This document shows, one piece after another, positions 5,526 through 6,460 of a DNA stretch of 6,460 nt. Source of the DNA: an uncultured Flavobacteriaceae bacterium (GTDB lineage: Bacteria; Bacteroidota; Bacteroidia; Flavobacteriales; Flavobacteriaceae); assembly GCA_938041595.1 (NCBI GenBank), contig CALITN010000143.1:1-6460 (forward strand), read 5' to 3'. Both the position numbers and the translations under genes were made by a program. Position 1 is the first letter of the stretch. Each line of letters begins with the position of its first letter. The notes beneath the pieces are model-generated. The model was not told the DNA's origin, did no database searches, and saw nothing but the letters and a program-made list of their open reading frames with translations.

Positions 5526-6460
5526 TTGGATCCAGAACCCGCCTTATTGAGTAGCCTTTTTTCAATGGAAATATCCTTTGTTTGGCTAAAAGGGCTAATT
5601 CTACTGGGATTAATCACCTCTTCAGCACTCATTTCAGGTGCCGAAGTTGCTTTTTTTTCTCTCAATAGCGCCACCCTTAGTGAAGCTGAAAACCAAAATG
5701 CAAAGCAACTTTCATTGATCCGGTCGCTTTTGGCAAAGCCCAATCGGTTGCTGGCGATCATTTTGGTGGCGAACAACTTTATCAATATTGCCATTGTATT
5801 GTTATTTGCTTCTTTGAGCCCCTTGTATCTGAGTGGAATTTCAAACCCCATCGTTGCTCTGTTGATTGAAATAGGCTTAATCACGGGTTTGATATTGGTG
5901 TTTGGAGAAATTCTTCCAAAGGTCTACGCCAATCGAAATGCCTTGGGTTTTTCCCAATTGATGGCACCCGTCCTCAAATTCCTAGACCGTTATCTGCTTT
6001 TCTTTATTACCGGTCCGATGAGTAAATTGACCCTCTGGTTTGAAAGGCGAGCAAAACAGCCCAAAAATGATTTTTCTGTGGATCACCTCTCACAAGTCTT
6101 GGAACTCAACACCGAAGAAAAGCGTTCCAAAGAAGAAGAGAAAATACTTCAGGGGATTGTTAATTTTGGGAATACGGAAGTAAAAGAAGTGATGTGTCCT
6201 CGGGTTGACATGTTTACCCTTTTTGAAGGAGCCAATATCCAAGAGATCATCCCCACAATACTAGATAAGGGATTTTCAAGAATTCCAGTGTACAAAGAAA
6301 AACAAGAGGTCATTTCGGGAATTCTTTACATTAAGGACCTATTGCCACACTTAGGGGATGAAAAGTTCAAATGGCAAAGCTTGTTGCGAGAACCGTTTTA
6401 CGTCCCCGAGAATAAAAAACTAGACGATCTACTGGCTGAATTTCAGCAAAAAAAAATCCA
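5526..6460 (+). CDS. gldE: Gliding motility-associated protein GldE (CorC/CNNM-like), TTG start, 3' end outside window
   Basis: The frame is open from 5526 to the right edge, about 311 residues. It encodes an inner-membrane CNNM/DUF21 domain followed by CBS domains. Helix 1 carries SGAEVAFFS (37-45), helix 2 ILVANNFINI (79-88) and helix 3 VFGEILPKVYANRN (125-138), all hallmarks of the family. A linker precedes the first CBS domain (from VMCPRVDM, 222-229, to about 275), and the second begins at about 285 and is cut. CorC/CNNM relatives act in ion transport or haemolysin-like roles; in Flavobacterium johnsoniae gldE is linked to gliding and lies next to gldD, which I expect just beyond the window. 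I chose TTG at 5526 over ATG at 5565 because it gives DPEPALLSSLF, the conserved N-terminus I recall for GldE, and because a TAG lies directly upstream in frame. It follows ssb by 18 bases. Confidence 0.92.
   Translation, partial: MDPEPALLSSLFSMEISFVWLKGLILLGLITSSALISGAEVAFFSLNSATLSEAENQNAKQLSLIRSLLAKPNRLLAIILVANNFINIAIVLLFASLSPLYLSGISNPIVALLIEIGLITGLILVFGEILPKVYANRNALGFSQLMAPVLKFLDRYLLFFITGPMSKLTLWFERRAKQPKNDFSVDHLSQVLELNTEEKRSKEEEKILQGIVNFGNTEVKEVMCPRVDMFTLFEGANIQEIIPTILDKGFSRIPVYKEKQEVISGILYIKDLLPHLGDEKFKWQSLLREPFYVPENKKLDDLLAEFQQKKI

Noticed and set aside
5504..5884. Open frame of 126 codons on the minus strand opposite the start of gldE
   Set aside because: It is antisense to the membrane domain of GldE, whose conserved motifs are in the plus frame.
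1..6460. Mobile element, CRISPR array, tRNA or rRNA, phage or defence genes, or a new multi-gene system
   Set aside because: Every gene belongs to a recognised housekeeping or transport family. I saw no terminal inverted repeats, spaced direct repeats, cloverleaf-like sequence or transposase, nuclease or toxin motifs beyond those described.

Overview
The window looks like ordinary chromosomal DNA from a member of the Bacteroidota, most likely a flavobacterium. Four things point there. The gene order HU, mutY, ssb, gldE is familiar from that group, and gldE is a gliding-motility gene largely restricted to it. Starts lack a clear Shine-Dalgarno sequence and are preceded by A/T-rich DNA. Three starts have a perfect match to the Bacteroidota -7 promoter element TAnnTTTG in front of them. 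RNase G and HU also carry variants I associate with this lineage. This placement rests on recognising the sequences, not on a database search.

Layout, left to right. From 1 to 1278 (+) is the C-terminal part of a TonB-dependent outer-membrane receptor, cut by the left edge. It converges on, and overlaps by 27 bases, recX (1252-1737, -), a RecA modulator. A strong hairpin terminator (1752-1781) separates recX from rng (1784-3337, -), an RNase E/G-type endoribonuclease with a GTG start. Upstream of rng are a tiny, very basic 29-residue gene (3464-3553, -) and an HU-family DNA-binding protein gene (3585-3875, -). HU, the tiny gene and rng probably form one leftward unit. A 134-base divergent promoter region (3876-4009) separates it from a rightward unit of mutY (4010-5062), ssb (5085-5507) and gldE (5526 to the right edge, incomplete). 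gldE is easily missed because it starts with TTG and has no stop in the window.

By function, the rightward unit joins DNA repair (MutY) and single-strand DNA binding (Ssb) to a CorC/CNNM-like membrane protein linked to gliding. The leftward unit joins nucleoid architecture (HU), a probable ribosome-associated micro-protein and RNA processing (RNase G). recX adds control of recombination. The receptor is an unrelated nutrient-uptake gene.

No mobile element, CRISPR array, tRNA, rRNA, phage gene or new multi-gene system is visible. No gene-free stretch exceeds 300 bases; the longest non-coding intervals are 3338-3463 and 3876-4009. The points worth a second look are small in scale: the overlooked 29-residue gene, the TTG start of gldE, the missing zinc-link cysteines in RNase G, a probable leaderless mutY mRNA, an ssb promoter overlapping the mutY stop codon, a recX start codon right behind a terminator, and a hairpin in the rng leader.
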